Source of the DNA: Cranoglanis bouderius
Taxonomy: Eukaryota > Chordata > Actinopteri > Siluriformes > Cranoglanididae
Length of the DNA: 64,000 nt
Direction: 5' to 3'
NCBI GenBank assembly: GCA_023630585.1
Contig: CM042545.1
Span: forward strand, 1,057,415-1,121,414
Below are positions 62,708 to 64,000 of the stretch, piece by piece (position 1 is the first letter of the stretch; the number at the start of each line of letters is the position of its first letter). The position numbers were made by a program, and so were the translations under genes. The notes under the pieces are model-generated. The model saw nothing but the letters and a program-made list of their open reading frames with translations, was not told the origin of the DNA and ran no database searches.

Positions 62708-64000
62708 CAGTTGCAATTAAAATTATTCAACCCCCATTGCAAATCAGGTTTATTGTCAAAATTTACAGACTTTCAGCTGTTTGCAATGAACAAATCAAAC
62801 AAAAGCAATTGAAATAGTTCAACACAATGAATGCTTCAAGTGGTTTCCCCAAATTCAACTGAAAATGCAACTTATAATGACTACTCCAGTTTCAAAATTA
62901 TTCAACCCCTTCATGGCAAACGTCTTTAGTACATAGTAGAGCACCCTTTTGCTGTTATGACCTGCTGCAAACTAGATGCATAGCCAGACAACAGCTTCTG
63001 GCAGAGTTTCTGAGGAATCTTAGCCCATTCCTCATGAGCAATGGCCTCCAGTTCATTAATATTCTCAACTGCCTTCTTCAAATCCCACCAGAGATTTTCT
63101 ATGGGGTTCAAGTCAGGTGACTGTGATGGCCCTGTATAATCTTCCAGGACTTCTTCTGCAACCAAGCCTTGGTGGAATTTGAGGTATTCTTGGGATCACT
63201 GTCCTATTGGAAGGTCCAATGATGCCCAAGCTTCATCTTCCTCGCAGATAGCATGACGTTTTCTCCTAGGATTTCCTGATACTTCAATTAGTCCATCTTG
63301 CCTTCCACACGCTGCAGGTTTCCAGTGGCAGAGGATGCAAAGCAGCCCCAGAGCATCACCAAGCCACTACCATGCTTGATTGTGGACAGAGTGTTCTTTC
63401 TTCATTCTTCTTTCTCCAGACATACTGCTGATCCATTGTGCCAAAAAGTTCCAGTTTTGTTTCATCGCTCCACAGAACAGAATCCCAAAAGTTCTGTGGC
63501 TTATTTATATGATTTTGAGACAACTTTTCTTGTGTTTTTGGGTCAGTAGTGGTGTACATCTTGGGGTTCTGGCATGGAAACCTTCTGCTTTTAGTACGTG
63601 CCATACTATGCTCATTGAAACCTCACTGCCTGTGTTACGTTCCAAGTCTTGCTGCAGGTCTTTTGCAGTCACTCGAGTGTTTTTCACAACCTGCCTTCTC
63701 AGAAATCTGGTTGCAGCCATTGATCGCTTCCTTTTTCTGCCCCATCCAGGAATTTCATGTATTTTCTGCCCCTAGCCAGTTCAGGTATTTCATGTGTTCC
63801 AGCTCAAGCACACCTGGTGCAACTAATGAAGCCCTTGATTAGTTGCATCAAGTGTGCTTGAGACAACCCCTGTTTTGCATATTTGTGCTGTTGTGGGGGA
63901 TTCTATTCAGGGGGTTGAATAATTTTGAGACTGGAGAATTAGAAGTTGCATTTTCAGTTGAATTTGGGGAAACCACTTGAAGCATTCGTTGTGTTGAACT
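62708..64000 (-). mobile_element. Tc1 element in crem intron, running off the window
   Basis: Left TIR CAGTTGCAATTAAAATTATT after TA. Long inverted repeats: the left sequence near 62815-62890 (ACACAATGAATGCTTCAAGT) recurs inverted at 63920-64000. Minus-strand transposase pieces: helix-turn-helix (63720-63505, with RVTAKDLQQDLERNTGSEVS), first Asp (WDSVLWSDETKLELFG), second Asp region with a stop, and the Glu region (SQSPDLNPIENLWWDLKK). Frameshifts and stops make it inactive. The right end lies outside. Confidence 0.9.

Overview
The window looks like nuclear DNA of a ray-finned (teleost) fish. It carries intron-containing vertebrate genes, many Tc1/mariner elements, a Polinton/Maverick, BEL/Pao and Ty3/Gypsy retroelements with solo LTRs, a tRNA-derived SINE, L2/Rex-like LINEs and long microsatellites. 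The species cannot be fixed from the sequence; a Tc1-rich lineage such as catfishes is possible, but that is a guess. Nothing suggests a prokaryote.

Only two host genes are visible. (1) A complete RING-less, TRIM16-like gene lies on the minus strand (4570-11364): six coding exons, in-frame splice phases, about 476 aa (B-boxes, coiled coil, PRY-SPRY). Its largest intron holds a nested pair of mobile elements. (2) At the right edge, on the plus strand, is the ICER part of crem: a CRE doublet near 59542-59560, the ICER-type first exon (59856-59886) and the next exon, just before the bZIP basic region (62464-62611). The bZIP exons lie beyond the window.

Layout: 1-1575, decayed Gypsy pol and LTR. 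1820-2700, two promoter-like GC-containing stretches. 2758-3331, LINE and Tc1-MITE fragments. 4570-11364, TRIM gene. 11737-13745, LINE fragments with an insertion. 13800-15690, Tc1 remnants. About 15700-17971, 5' end of an endogenous retrovirus. 18040-22370, Tc1, LINE, SINE and MITE. 22375-30050, a truncated Polinton broken by a 1.75-kb unknown insertion and next to an intact DD35E Tc1 (30055-31621). 32054-34887, solo LTR, SINE and possible LTR. 35001-40603, MITE and BEL/Pao. 40610-43084, I-like LINE and LTRs. 43540-47600, Harbinger, integrase-type DNA element, hAT-like end, Gypsy and Tc1 pieces. 48198-49705, intact DD34E Tc1. 51240-53470, Gypsy split by a hAT-like element. 53625-55075, a modular dispersed repeat. 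55341-58690, solo LTR, LINE tail and a palindromic repeat. 58870-64000, microsatellites and crem with two intronic Tc1 copies.

The most unusual item is the LTR element at 8096-10349. It has TG...CA ends and a perfect 5-bp target duplication. Its single 415-aa ORF joins a Gag-like N-terminus to a C6H2 zinc finger of the methionine aminopeptidase 1 (METAP1) type, followed by acidic tandem repeats. I read this as capture of a host gene segment by a non-autonomous retroelement. Second is an unrecognised minus-strand ORF with three STQT (dynein light chain-type) motifs inside an insertion that breaks the Polinton polymerase gene.
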